Below are positions 16,425-24,234 of a DNA stretch of 35,692 bases, piece by piece (the first letter of the stretch is position 1; each line of letters opens with the position of its first letter). The position numbers and the translations under genes are program-made. The notes beneath the pieces are model-generated. The model saw only the letters and a program-made list of their open reading frames with translations. It was not told the origin of the DNA and made no database searches. Source of the DNA: Candidatus Aminicenantota bacterium (lineage in GTDB: Bacteria; Acidobacteriota; Aminicenantia; Aminicenantales; Aminicenantaceae); assembly GCA_014727835.1 (NCBI GenBank), contig WJMT01000007.1, forward strand, positions 1 to 35,692. The letters are read 5' to 3'.

Positions 16425-17018
16425 ATGGATCAAAAAAGGATTGATATTGAAGACCAGATTGGAAACGCTGTTAAAATCCTGTCTGAATTTGTGCCTCAGA
16501 AAACAGCCCTGTATTTTCCGCTGATATCGTCAGCCCTTGTGTGGTTGGTCAACCGACACCAGGATTGGAAAAAAAGCATCTATTCCTGGGAAGTGTGGCC
16601 GGACCCTGAATTTTTAAGAAACAAGCCGGATGAGTTTATCCTGGATTTTTTCAGACAGAAAGACTCGCTCAAAAAATATTTCAGCCAGCAGATCAAAGCC
16701 AGGGATATGGATTTTCTCCGAAACGCCTTCAATTCTCTTTATCCCATATTTGGTCTCAAAGATCCTTTTCTCAATTCGTTGTTTGATCCGGAGATCCAAG
16801 AAAATAATTTCAAAACAATCCTTATTCAGTTTGAAGACAGAGTCGGTGAGGCTAAAAAGACCATATCTCCATTGAGAGGAAATAAAGCATTCCTTCGGAA
16901 AATAGGGGATGTTTTTCAGGAGATCGCAGCCATGTGCACCGGAGTTCTCACTCAAAAGGAGATCCAGGAAATGGTGGCGGACATAGTGAAAGAGAAATTG
17001 CACAATGAAAAAAAGTAA
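16425..17018 (+). CDS. Hypothetical cytoplasmic alpha-helical protein
   Basis: 197 residues, not recognised. There is no signal peptide. One moderately hydrophobic stretch (ALYFPLISSALVWLV, residues 27-41) is probably a buried helix rather than a membrane segment. The rest is charged and predicted helical, with aromatic-rich segments (SIYSWEVWPDPEFL, NSLYPIFGLKDPFL) and a basic C-terminus (IVKEKLHNEKK). It is the first gene of a four-gene operon, and its 3' end overlaps the TPR lipoprotein gene by 14 nt, so the two are probably co-translated and may act together. There is only a weak ribosome site (GGG about 3-5 nt before the ATG). No enzyme motif is seen. Confidence 0.75.
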   Translation: MDQKRIDIEDQIGNAVKILSEFVPQKTALYFPLISSALVWLVNRHQDWKKSIYSWEVWPDPEFLRNKPDEFILDFFRQKDSLKKYFSQQIKARDMDFLRNAFNSLYPIFGLKDPFLNSLFDPEIQENNFKTILIQFEDRVGEAKKTISPLRGNKAFLRKIGDVFQEIAAMCTGVLTQKEIQEMVADIVKEKLHNEKK

Positions 17019-17832
17019 ATTTTTCTTTTTTATTTTCTTGGGCATACTTTGCTTCTCATCCTGTGTATCTCATCTCAAAGAGTCCAAGTCTTTTTATTCT
17101 AAGGGTACTGAACTTTCCAGAGACTACAAAAAGGAAATGGCGTATTCGGCTTTTAAAAAAGCCCACCAAAAGGCTTCTCTGCAGGTCGAAAAAAAGCCCT
17201 CAGCCCAAGCCTATATGATGAAGGGTCTTTCCGAGTTGAAAATGGAGATGTGGGGCGAAGCTGAGAGAAGTTTTCTCAAAGCCTTTGATTATGGTTTTGA
17301 AAAAGGGGAGGAATGGGCGCAAAATATATCCTTGTTTTCCCTAGCTGTTTCTATGCAGGAGTTTGGTCTGAAGGAATCAGCCGCTGATATTTATGACTAT
17401 CTTCTGAGCAAATCCAAACTCAAACCGGTTTCCATGCTTTCAGTCAAGAGATATTCGGAATTCGCGATCGAGCAGGCTCTCCGGGCCGAGCCAAAGGAGC
17501 AGCAGGATTTGCTGGAGAGGCTTCTCCGGAAAGTGGACCGGCTCAAAGAGAAAGACCTGAGCTGCGGTTTTTATCATTACGTCAGTTCTCAGATTCTGAG
17601 TCACCTGGAGAATTATCAAAAAAGCTTTGAAGAAGCGGTGATGGCCAGAGAACTGGGAGTTCCCACCGTGGAAATATTCAGAGACAATGACAATCAGATC
17701 GTGTTTTGCTTCCGGAGGCTGAATGACATGTTGAATCAAAAAGAATGGAAAGAGTTCGAATCCCTGTATGGGAGATGGACCAAAAAATGGGGCTGGGAAG
17801 GGCCTGAAACCCCGGATTGGAAAAGGAATTGA
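17005..17832 (+). CDS. TPR-containing probable lipoprotein
   Basis: 275 residues. The N-terminus MKKSKFFFFIFLGILCFSSC looks like a lipoprotein signal with cysteine at +1 (F at -3 rather than the usual L). The mature protein is all-helical with tetratricopeptide-like units, clearest in MAYSAFKKAHQKA, AYMMKGLSELKMEMWGEAER and SFLKAFDYGFEKG. Such proteins serve as periplasmic or outer-membrane scaffolds for protein-protein contacts. It overlaps the preceding unknown gene by 14 nt and ends 3 nt before mtnA. Its place in an operon with methionine-salvage and tRNA-modification enzymes is probably about shared expression rather than shared function. The partner protein is unknown. Confidence 0.75.
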   Translation: MKKSKFFFFIFLGILCFSSCVSHLKESKSFYSKGTELSRDYKKEMAYSAFKKAHQKASLQVEKKPSAQAYMMKGLSELKMEMWGEAERSFLKAFDYGFEKGEEWAQNISLFSLAVSMQEFGLKESAADIYDYLLSKSKLKPVSMLSVKRYSEFAIEQALRAEPKEQQDLLERLLRKVDRLKEKDLSCGFYHYVSSQILSHLENYQKSFEEAVMARELGVPTVEIFRDNDNQIVFCFRRLNDMLNQKEWKEFESLYGRWTKKWGWEGPETPDWKRN

Positions 17833-17835
17833 ACC

Positions 17836-18861
17836 ATGCGGCCCACCATTGAATGGAACAAAAACAAAGTGATTATGATCGACCAGAGGAAACTTCCCGC
17901 AGAGGAGACTTATTGGGAGTGCATTGATTATGAGCAGGTGGCCCAAGCCATTGAAAAAATGGTGATCCGCGGTGCTCCAGCCATTGGAGTGGCTGCAGCT
18001 TATGGGATAGGCCTGGGAATGATGAACATCAAAGAAGATGACAATCGTGCTTCTGCATTTGATATAATTTACAGCCGCTTGGAAAAAACAAGGCCCACAG
18101 CCCGAAATTTGTTCTGGGCTTTAGAGCGAATGAAGAAAATCTTTCAAAAAAACCAAAACAGGTCCCTATCTGAACTCAAAAACACATTGCTGAAACAAGC
18201 CCAAGCCCTTGAAAAAGAAGATCTCGAGACTTGTCAACAAATCGGCTCATATGGAGCTGACCTGGTGAAAGACGGAGAACGCATCCTTACTCACTGCAAT
18301 GCCGGGGCTTTGGCCACAGCAGGCTATGGAACAGCTCTGGGTGTGATCCGGTCTTCTTTCAAAAAATACAAAGATATCAAAGTCTATGCCAGCGAAACCC
18401 GTCCCTTTCTTCAGGGTGCTCGTCTGACCTGCTGGGAGCTTCAGAGAGACCGGATCCCGGTGGTTTTGATCACCGATAACATGGCCGGATGGCTCATGAA
18501 TAAGGGAGAAATCTCTATGGTGGTGACCGGAGCAGACCGGATCTCTTCCAACGGAGACACTGCCAACAAAATCGGCACCTACACTGCAGCTGTTTTAGCC
18601 AAGGAAAACAACATCCCTTTTTATGTGGCGGCTCCTCTGAGCACTATTGATTTTGAGCTCCAAAACGGAGACCAAATCCCCATAGAAGAACGAGATCCGG
18701 ATGAGGTGAGAAAGTTTGGAGAGGCCTTTATCACTGTCCCTGATATAGAGGTCCGAAATCCGGCTTTTGATGTAACCCCGGCCTCATATATCACAGCCAT
18801 CATCACCGAAAAAGGGATCGCCCGCCGTCCCTATCATAAAAGTTTGAGTGAATTTAAATAA
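17836..18861 (+). CDS. mtnA: S-methyl-5-thioribose-1-phosphate isomerase
   Basis: 341 residues, the usual length. It converts methylthioribose-1-phosphate to methylthioribulose-1-phosphate in the methionine salvage pathway, in the cytoplasm. Family landmarks are IRGAPAIGVAAAYG, THCNAGALATAGYGTA with catalytic C154, SETRPFLQGARLT, and VVTGADRISSNGDTANKIGTY with D234. These match C160 and D240 of the Bacillus subtilis enzyme. The absence of the regulatory features of eIF2B subunits and the close fit of all active-site segments exclude the related eIF2B/ribose-1,5-bisphosphate isomerase branches. The gene starts 3 nt after the lipoprotein gene. No other salvage gene (mtnK, mtnP, mtnB) is in the window. 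Confidence 0.95.
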   Translation: MRPTIEWNKNKVIMIDQRKLPAEETYWECIDYEQVAQAIEKMVIRGAPAIGVAAAYGIGLGMMNIKEDDNRASAFDIIYSRLEKTRPTARNLFWALERMKKIFQKNQNRSLSELKNTLLKQAQALEKEDLETCQQIGSYGADLVKDGERILTHCNAGALATAGYGTALGVIRSSFKKYKDIKVYASETRPFLQGARLTCWELQRDRIPVVLITDNMAGWLMNKGEISMVVTGADRISSNGDTANKIGTYTAAVLAKENNIPFYVAAPLSTIDFELQNGDQIPIEERDPDEVRKFGEAFITVPDIEVRNPAFDVTPASYITAIITEKGIARRPYHKSLSEFK

Positions 18862-18879
18862 TGGATTAAAGAGTTTAAA

Positions 18880-19887
18880 ATGAATTTTTTAGGTATTGAG
18901 ACCTCTTGTGACGAGACGGCAGCTTCTGTGGTAACAGATCAGACCAAGGTGTTGAGCAATGTCGTCTTATCCCAGGATGAACTCCATTCGCCTTATGGAG
19001 GCATTGTTCCGGAATTGGCTTCAAGAAATCATGTGATCTCCATAAACTACATCATTGAAGAAAGCTTAAAAAGAGCCCAACTCAAAATCAAAGACATCGA
19101 CTTGATTTCTGTGACCCAGGGGCCGGGTTTGATCGGATCGCTGCTGGTCGGGCTTTCCTTTGCAAAGGGCCTGGCTTACACTCTCCAAAAGCCTCTTATA
19201 CCCATTGACCATCTGGAAGCCCATATCCATTCTGTATTCATTGAAAACAAGGACATCCCTTTTCCTGCACTGGCCCTTCTGGTCTCGGGAGGCCACACAT
19301 CTCTTTATTTGATGAGAAAGAAGCTGGACACCAGAGTGCTTGCCAGGACCAGAGATGATGCAGCCGGGGAAGCCCTGGATAAAATCGCCAAATTTATGGA
19401 GATCGGCTATCCGGGAGGTCCTGTGATTGAAAAATTATCTCAACACGGAGACCCCAAGGAGTTTGATTTTGCGCTCCCCAAGATGTCAGACCAAAGCCTG
19501 GATTTCAGTTTCAGCGGATTCAAGACTGCGGCCTTGAGACATATAAAGACAAATAAATTGAATAAAAAAAACCCTCAACTCAAAGATTTTTTGGCCAGTT
19601 TTGAGCACTCTGTGGTCAATGCCCTGATCTCCAACATAAAGAAAGCCGCCTCTCAGCATTTTCCGGAATCTCTGATTTTGTGCGGGGGAGTGGCCCGAAA
19701 CAAAAGACTGAGAAAGAGGTTTAAAGAGCTGGCTAAAGAACAAGGGATGCATTCCTTCATCCCATCTCCTGAATTCTGTACGGATAATGCGGCTATGGTA
19801 GCATCATTGGCATGGGAAAAATATAACCAGGGAGAAAAAGGAAAATTGTCACTGGACCTCAATGCTTATGCCCAATCCTCCTATTAA
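18880..19887 (+). CDS. tsaD: tRNA N6-threonylcarbamoyladenosine synthase subunit TsaD
   Basis: 335 residues, the usual length. TsaD transfers the threonylcarbamoyl group to A37 of tRNAs that read ANN codons, with TsaB and TsaE as partners. Diagnostic segments are GIETSCDETAAS, GGIVPELASRNH, TQGPGLIGSLLVG, the metal site H111-LEA-H115, LVSGGHTSL, DDAAGEALDK, CGGVARN and FCTDNAAMVA with the metal-binding aspartate. It lies 18 nt after mtnA and is the last gene of the operon. tsaB and tsaE are elsewhere. The gene ends without a clear terminator hairpin, 77 nt before the convergent CPBP protease gene. Confidence 0.97.
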   Translation: MNFLGIETSCDETAASVVTDQTKVLSNVVLSQDELHSPYGGIVPELASRNHVISINYIIEESLKRAQLKIKDIDLISVTQGPGLIGSLLVGLSFAKGLAYTLQKPLIPIDHLEAHIHSVFIENKDIPFPALALLVSGGHTSLYLMRKKLDTRVLARTRDDAAGEALDKIAKFMEIGYPGGPVIEKLSQHGDPKEFDFALPKMSDQSLDFSFSGFKTAALRHIKTNKLNKKNPQLKDFLASFEHSVVNALISNIKKAASQHFPESLILCGGVARNKRLRKRFKELAKEQGMHSFIPSPEFCTDNAAMVASLAWEKYNQGEKGKLSLDLNAYAQSSY

Positions 19888-19964
19888 ATCGGCGAGACTC
19901 TACTGATTTATCTCATTTTCATTTGACTCTGCGGTCATATCTGTATGCAGGTATCAAAGACTTT

Positions 19965-20801
19965 TTATTGAGGAGATAAGGTGAATAAGCTGGTGAAGAG
20001 AAGAAGGTCAGCTCCGGCATGGAAAAGAGCAGGTCCGATGATGCTTTTGGATTTTTGCATCACATAGCCCCATAATACAGCGAGGACAAACACAATGATC
20101 AAAAACATAAGGATTTCTCCGGTTGCCACATATTCCACTTTCATATGAGCTATGGCAAAGACCGCAGCTGTCACTATTACGGAACCGAATTTCCCTGCGA
20201 AAGGTTCAAACTTTTTGAGGAAGAGTCCTCTGAAAAGCAACTCTTCATTGAGTCCATTGGATAGGACAAAAATCAGGATCCAGGGTGCTTCAGACAGAAG
20301 TCGGTCCAGGCCTGAATTCATGCCCAGGACCTGCCAGACAAGAAATCCGGCAAAAGCAAAAAAGCCGATAAAGCCGATGGTCAGGCCATACCGGAGGAGA
20401 CCCTTTCTGAAGTAGATGGAAGCCAGACTCTGTCCTGAAGCAATAGTGAGAAAGAGGATTGGAATGATGATCCACAGACTCTGTGAGAGTTTTGCCGCTG
20501 CCATCCCAGTTATGGTGGTGGTTTTCAAATCCAACCAGCGAAGAGAAAGACCGCTGAAACGCCAGGAAAGGAATTGACAGAAAACAGCCAGAAAAAAAGC
20601 AAAAGAAAGAGGCCAGAATCGGTTCCATTTTTTCCTCAGGGCAAAAATCAGAGCACACAGAAGAAAAAAAATACAGAGTCCGGTCCGTATCAATGTTTCT
20701 GTGTCATCCGGGATTTGTTCTGTAAAAGTGATGCTGGGCAGAAATACAAGCAAGCCCGCTGTGACGAAAAGAAAAAACCATCCTATACGCTTTATCTTCA
20801 T
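19965..20801 (-). CDS. CPBP-family intramembrane glutamic protease (CAAX/Rce1-like)
   Basis: 278 residues, about eight membrane helices. The family active site is complete: E186-E187-x3-R191 in NEELLFRGLF, H219 in FAIAHM and H261 in LFHAGAD. Rce1/CPBP proteases cut substrates within the membrane; bacterial members often process peptides or provide self-immunity, and some control signalling. Its ATG overlaps the stop of the HAAS protein gene by 4 nt (ATGA), so it is translated with it. It is the third gene of a padR-led operon, which suggests that the repressor and its membrane partner control this protease. The substrate is unknown. Confidence 0.88.
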   Translation of the reverse strand: MKIKRIGWFFLFVTAGLLVFLPSITFTEQIPDDTETLIRTGLCIFFLLCALIFALRKKWNRFWPLSFAFFLAVFCQFLSWRFSGLSLRWLDLKTTTITGMAAAKLSQSLWIIIPILFLTIASGQSLASIYFRKGLLRYGLTIGFIGFFAFAGFLVWQVLGMNSGLDRLLSEAPWILIFVLSNGLNEELLFRGLFLKKFEPFAGKFGSVIVTAAVFAIAHMKVEYVATGEILMFLIIVFVLAVLWGYVMQKSKSIIGPALFHAGADLLLFTSLFTLSPQ

Positions 20802-21772
20802 TTTAATCTCTCCAGAGACTCGTGTTTTTGAGATGTGTTTTTTAAAAAAGCTTTTCTTCCCAGGATTATCAGGCTTTTCAAAAAATCAACGGCTTTCAGT
20901 GTAACAACAGCAATCAGAATAATGTTGGCGATCAAGGTCAGATCAAGATAGGGAAATCGGATCAAAGGATTCTCAACGGGTTTATTGATGACAATGCCGA
21001 GAATGAACAATTGAAAGCCGCTTCGCGAAAGATTCACCCATTCAGAAGTAAAGGAGAATTTGAGTCCATAGGCAATAAGTCCGGTGCCCAAGAGAGCTAA
21101 GAGCGCTAAAGAATACCACTGAGATGCAGCAGGAGTTAGGATTGATTCCGCTCCTTGGAGGGTTATGGTTTTAAAAAAGAGGGTATTGAATCGAAGGTAG
21201 ATCCAAACTAGAACTGCATATCCAACCAGCATCAGAATAAAAGGAATCACAGACGATCGAGCCTGTCTTTTTTGGGCCATTTTATTCCAGTCTATTTTAA
21301 ATTTTGGCCAGGGGAAACGGATTTCTTTTTGACTCTGAGTCATGAAATAGAAAAGGATTCCCACAAATCCCAAATCAAAGACAAAAGTCATAGGTAGATA
21401 GAAAAGCGCCTGGAGACTGTCGATCTTAGGGATATAAAAGAAGGGAAACACTAGAAAGCTGGTTTTAAAGATCAAAGAAACAACAGAAAGACAGAAGTGG
21501 AAGACAAAAAGGATACCGGTGTACCGGAACAGATATCCTTTATAAACAGGTGAAATGATTTCAGTGTCTTCGTTATACTTTTCAGCGACTTTTCTGGGGC
21601 TTCCATAAGAGTCAATGACTCTTTCAAGGGACTCTTCATTGACTTTTCCGAATTCTTGTTCTGTTTTCTCCAGAATATGGCTTTTGATCTCATTCAATAT
21701 CTCTTTTTTTTCAGAGGCCGCAGTGAGATAATGACTGATTTCTTCAAGATATTTTTTTAATTGTTTATGCAT
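20798..21772 (-). CDS. HAAS-domain integral membrane protein
   Basis: 324 residues. Residues 1-70 form the HAAS (HTH-associated alpha-helical signalling) domain, seen in LEEISHYLTAASEKKEILNE, then LEKTEQEFGKVNEESLERVI and SYGSPRKVAEKYNED. This cytoplasmic domain is the usual partner of PadR repressors, formerly DUF1700. It is followed by about seven membrane helices (YLFRYTGILFVFHFCLSVVS, ALFYLPMTFVFDLGFVGILF, FILMLVGYAVLVWIYL, SLALLALLGTGLIAYG and others). It overlaps padR by 8 nt and the CPBP protease by 4 nt. The likely role, by family, is to hold or release PadR in response to a membrane signal. What the membrane part senses is unknown. Confidence 0.82.
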   Translation of the reverse strand: MHKQLKKYLEEISHYLTAASEKKEILNEIKSHILEKTEQEFGKVNEESLERVIDSYGSPRKVAEKYNEDTEIISPVYKGYLFRYTGILFVFHFCLSVVSLIFKTSFLVFPFFYIPKIDSLQALFYLPMTFVFDLGFVGILFYFMTQSQKEIRFPWPKFKIDWNKMAQKRQARSSVIPFILMLVGYAVLVWIYLRFNTLFFKTITLQGAESILTPAASQWYSLALLALLGTGLIAYGLKFSFTSEWVNLSRSGFQLFILGIVINKPVENPLIRFPYLDLTLIANIILIAVVTLKAVDFLKSLIILGRKAFLKNTSQKHESLERLK

Positions 21773-22103
21773 TTTTATTTTCCTTTATAAGACGGATTAA
21801 GACCTTGTTCTGGCTATGCCAGATATTGAGAAGTTGGCGCCGAATACCTCGGCCTTTTTTTGAAATAATATAGAATTTTCGGGGTCTTTGATCGCTGACA
21901 TCCCATTGGCTTTGAATGAGGTCTTTTTTTTCAAGCCTTCTGAGAAGAGGATAAAGAGTGTTTTCCTCGATCACAAATCCTTTTTTCTTCAGTGTTTTGA
22001 TTATAGAATATCCATACATTTTTTGTTCGAGAAGGACAAGGATCAGAACCTGAAGGAATCCGCGATTCATCTCAGTCTCAAATGGGCTGATATCGTCAGC
22101 CAT
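21765..22103 (-). CDS. PadR-family transcriptional repressor
   Basis: 112 residues, the compact PadR-s2 length: a winged helix-turn-helix plus one C-terminal dimerisation helix. Motifs are NRGFLQVLILVLLEQKMYGYSI, ENTLYPLLRRLEKKDLI in the recognition region, and the wing SDQRPRKFYIISKKGR. The ribosome site AGGAGG lies 6-7 nt before the ATG. PadR proteins usually repress their own operon. Directly upstream are a strong promoter and three phased repeats, described separately, which are the likely operators. It is the first gene of the operon with the HAAS membrane protein and the CPBP protease. No ligand pocket can be identified from sequence alone. Confidence 0.92.
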   Translation of the reverse strand: MADDISPFETEMNRGFLQVLILVLLEQKMYGYSIIKTLKKKGFVIEENTLYPLLRRLEKKDLIQSQWDVSDQRPRKFYIISKKGRGIRRQLLNIWHSQNKVLIRLIKENKNA

Positions 22104-22127
22104 GAAGATGTCCTCCTTTCAATTTAT

Positions 22128-22175
22128 ATGCTGTGTATCATCTTAATACTGTGTAACTAATATATACTGTATAAC
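22128..22175 (-). repeat. Three 12-bp operator-like direct repeats with an exact 18-bp period
   Basis: On the plus strand the cores are ATGCTGTGTATC (22128-22139), ATACTGTGTAAC (22146-22157) and ATACTGTATAAC (22164-22175). Each begins 18 bp after the last. The third sits inside TATACTGTATA, an odd-length palindrome, and also pairs with ACAGCAT at 22178-22184 as an inverted half-site. They cover the -10 box, the probable start point and the leader of the padR promoter, as expected for a repressor that acts on its own gene. Confidence 0.65.
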
Positions 22176-22189
22176 AAACAGCATGTCAA
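22161..22189 (-). promoter_or_regulatory. Strong promoter of the padR-HAAS-CPBP operon
   Basis: Read on the minus strand: TTGACA (22189-22184, perfect -35), a 17-bp spacer and TATATA (22166-22161, 5/6). Transcription should begin near 22154, giving a leader of about 50 nt. The -10 and spacer overlap the third operator-like repeat. Confidence 0.75.
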
Positions 22190-22299
22190 GCACTTTTTTA
22201 AAATTTCCAAAGAAAAGAGATTCTGCCTAGGCTGGGATTGATTGAGTTTGAATAAGTTCTGTATTCACCTCCATGACACCATGATGGATTTATGATAAT

Positions 22300-23082
22300 A
22301 TGATGAGCATGGAAATTTCTGTCGTCATCATCACTTATAACGAGGAAAAAAGACTGGAGCCTGCACTCCGGAGTATCAGAGGCATTGCATCTGAGATCAT
22401 AGTTGTGGACAGTTACAGCACAGATGATACTGTGAAAGTGGCAAAACAGTATGATTCCAAGATTTTTAAACGGGAATGGACCAATTATGCAGACCAAAAA
22501 AACTTTGCCAATAAAAAAGCCATTCATCCCTGGATTTTGTCCCTTGACGCAGACGAAAGGCTTTCTCCGGGCTTGAGAAAAGAGATCCTGGATTTGAAGC
22601 AAAAGGAAATCCAAGCTGCTGGCTTTTCTGTCCCCAGACAGGCATTTTATTTGGGAAAATGGATTCTTCATTCAGGCTGGTATCCGGACCGAAAAATTCG
22701 GCTCTTCAAAAAAGACAATGCTTTTTGGCAGGGCGAATATGTCCATGAAAAAATGGTGGTGGATGGACCGGTGAAAAAGCTTATGCAGCCCCTTTATCAT
22801 TTCACTTACAGAGATATCAGCGACCATTTGAAGCGCATCAATCAATTCTCAAGCCTGGGAGCAAAGAAGCTGTATGCTGCAGGAAAAAAATGCCGGTGGT
22901 ATCATCTGGTTTTTCTGCCCCCTCAGAGGTTTTTGAAGTCTTATTTCCTTAAAGCCGGAATTTTGGACGGATTTGCTGGTTTTGTGATTGCTGCACTTCA
23001 CAGTTATGCCATCTTTGCCCGATATGCAAAGTTGAAAGAGATATGGAAGAAAGGAGAACGAATTGAGCCTTTTCCAAATTGA
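22300..23082 (+). CDS. Family 2 glycosyltransferase, LPS-core WaaE-like
   Basis: About 260 residues, a soluble or membrane-peripheral GT-A enzyme. It begins ISVVIITYNEEKRLEPALRS, followed by VVDSYSTDDTV, SLDADERLSPGL (DxD site), then GWYPDRKIRLFKK, VHEKMVVDG and YRDISDHLKRINQFS. The last segments are typical of the WaaE/KdtX-like group that adds a hexose to the inner core of lipopolysaccharide. Three in-frame ATGs (22300, 22303, 22309) are possible starts and none has a clear ribosome site; 22309 begins exactly at the family-typical N-terminus. Its 3' end overlaps the next glycosyltransferase by 20 nt. It should act on the cytoplasmic face of the inner membrane in glycolipid synthesis. The sugar and acceptor are inferred only from family likeness. 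Confidence 0.85.
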   Translation: MMSMEISVVIITYNEEKRLEPALRSIRGIASEIIVVDSYSTDDTVKVAKQYDSKIFKREWTNYADQKNFANKKAIHPWILSLDADERLSPGLRKEILDLKQKEIQAAGFSVPRQAFYLGKWILHSGWYPDRKIRLFKKDNAFWQGEYVHEKMVVDGPVKKLMQPLYHFTYRDISDHLKRINQFSSLGAKKLYAAGKKCRWYHLVFLPPQRFLKSYFLKAGILDGFAGFVIAALHSYAIFARYAKLKEIWKKGERIEPFPN

Positions 23083-24208
23083 TTCAGGAAAAGAATGGAG
23101 AGGAGGGCAGAGACAGTCTTTTTTCTTGGTCAGAGAACTCAAAAGAAAGGGATACCCTTGCCGGTTCTATGTCCAACCCAAAAGCCCTTTATATAAAAAA
23201 TCTGAAAAAGAAGGGCTCCCAGTTTTTCCCTTAAAGGTCAGAGGTGAAATGGACATTGTCTCTGTCCTGAAATTGGCAAGGCAAATGAAAAAACAGGACT
23301 GTGCCCTGGTCCACTCTCATGATGCTCATGCAGCTGCAGTGAGTGCCATGGCTGCCTCTAGGGCTAAAGTCCCCATCAGAGTCATTTCAAGACGGGTGGA
23401 TTTTCCTTTGAAAAACAATTATTTTTCGAAGATCAAATATCAAAGAGAAGTGGATCTGATCATCGCCATATCCAAAGCAGTGAAAAAAGTCCTTGTTTCC
23501 GGTGGACTTGATAAGAAAAGAATCAGAGTGGTTCCTTCTGGAATCGATTACACTCCTTTTGAAAACATTGCATCAAAGGATTATCTTCACAGGGAGCTTG
23601 GATTCAGCAAAGATGATTTTTTAGTCGGGATCGTCGCTCATCTGGCCGACCATAAAGGACATAAATATCTGATTGAAGCCGCAGGCATTCTCAAAAAGAA
23701 GGCTCCTCATATCAAGCTGGTCATTGTGGGAAAGGGGCCTCTTCGCATGGAGCTTGATGAGCAGGCCAAAGAGACCAATGTGGATGACATCATCTTTTTC
23801 CTTGGATTTAGAGAGGATGTCCCCCAAATATTGGCGTCCCTTGACCTGTTTGTTCTTTCCTCCTATTTAGAGGGTTTGGGAACCAGCATCATGGATGCCA
23901 TGGCCAGTCATTTGCCTGTGGTGGCAACAGAAGTCGGAGGCATTCCCGAACTTGTGACCCATGAAAAGACAGGTCTTTTGGTGCCGCCGAGGGATCCGGA
24001 TTCTTTAGCTCAAGCAATCCTCCGCTTGTACAATGACCGGAAACTGGCCACTTTGTATGGGGAGAATGGATACAAAGAGGTGCATGAGAAATTTTCATCC
24101 AGAGCCATGGCCAAAAAAGTCATCAAAGAGTATGAACATATCGCAAGAAGAAAAAATATAAACCTTCGTCCCATCAAACCGTTTATCAAAAAGAAGAAAA
24201 AGAAATGA
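23063..24208 (+). CDS. Family 4 glycosyltransferase (GT-B fold)
   Basis: 381 residues. The start is a TTG at 23063 with AAGGAG 6 nt upstream. The N-terminal Rossmann half has the acceptor loop SGKEWRGGQRQ and VHSHDAHAAAVSAMAA; the C-terminal half has VGIVAHLADHKGHKYLIEA, LVIVGKGPLR and the nucleotide-sugar site YLEGLGTSIMDAMASHLPVVA. In the usual E-x7-E pair the second acid is aspartate here, a tolerated change. The protein ends in an unusually basic tail (FIKKKKKK) that could bind acidic phospholipids. It overlaps the WaaE-like gene by 20 nt, so both probably build the same glycan, likely LPS core or a related envelope glycolipid. The product ends 26 nt from the convergent methyltransferase gene. 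Confidence 0.9.
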   Translation: MSLFQIDSGKEWRGGQRQSFFLVRELKRKGYPCRFYVQPKSPLYKKSEKEGLPVFPLKVRGEMDIVSVLKLARQMKKQDCALVHSHDAHAAAVSAMAASRAKVPIRVISRRVDFPLKNNYFSKIKYQREVDLIIAISKAVKKVLVSGGLDKKRIRVVPSGIDYTPFENIASKDYLHRELGFSKDDFLVGIVAHLADHKGHKYLIEAAGILKKKAPHIKLVIVGKGPLRMELDEQAKETNVDDIIFFLGFREDVPQILASLDLFVLSSYLEGLGTSIMDAMASHLPVVATEVGGIPELVTHEKTGLLVPPRDPDSLAQAILRLYNDRKLATLYGENGYKEVHEKFSSRAMAKKVIKEYEHIARRKNINLRPIKPFIKKKKKK

Positions 24209-24234
24209 TTTTCCCTGGATGATTCACAAGCTGA

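Noticed and set aside
17833-17860. SAM or methionine riboswitch before mtnA
   Set aside because: Only 3 nt separate mtnA from the preceding gene, and the operon leader of about 48 nt is too short and shows no such fold.
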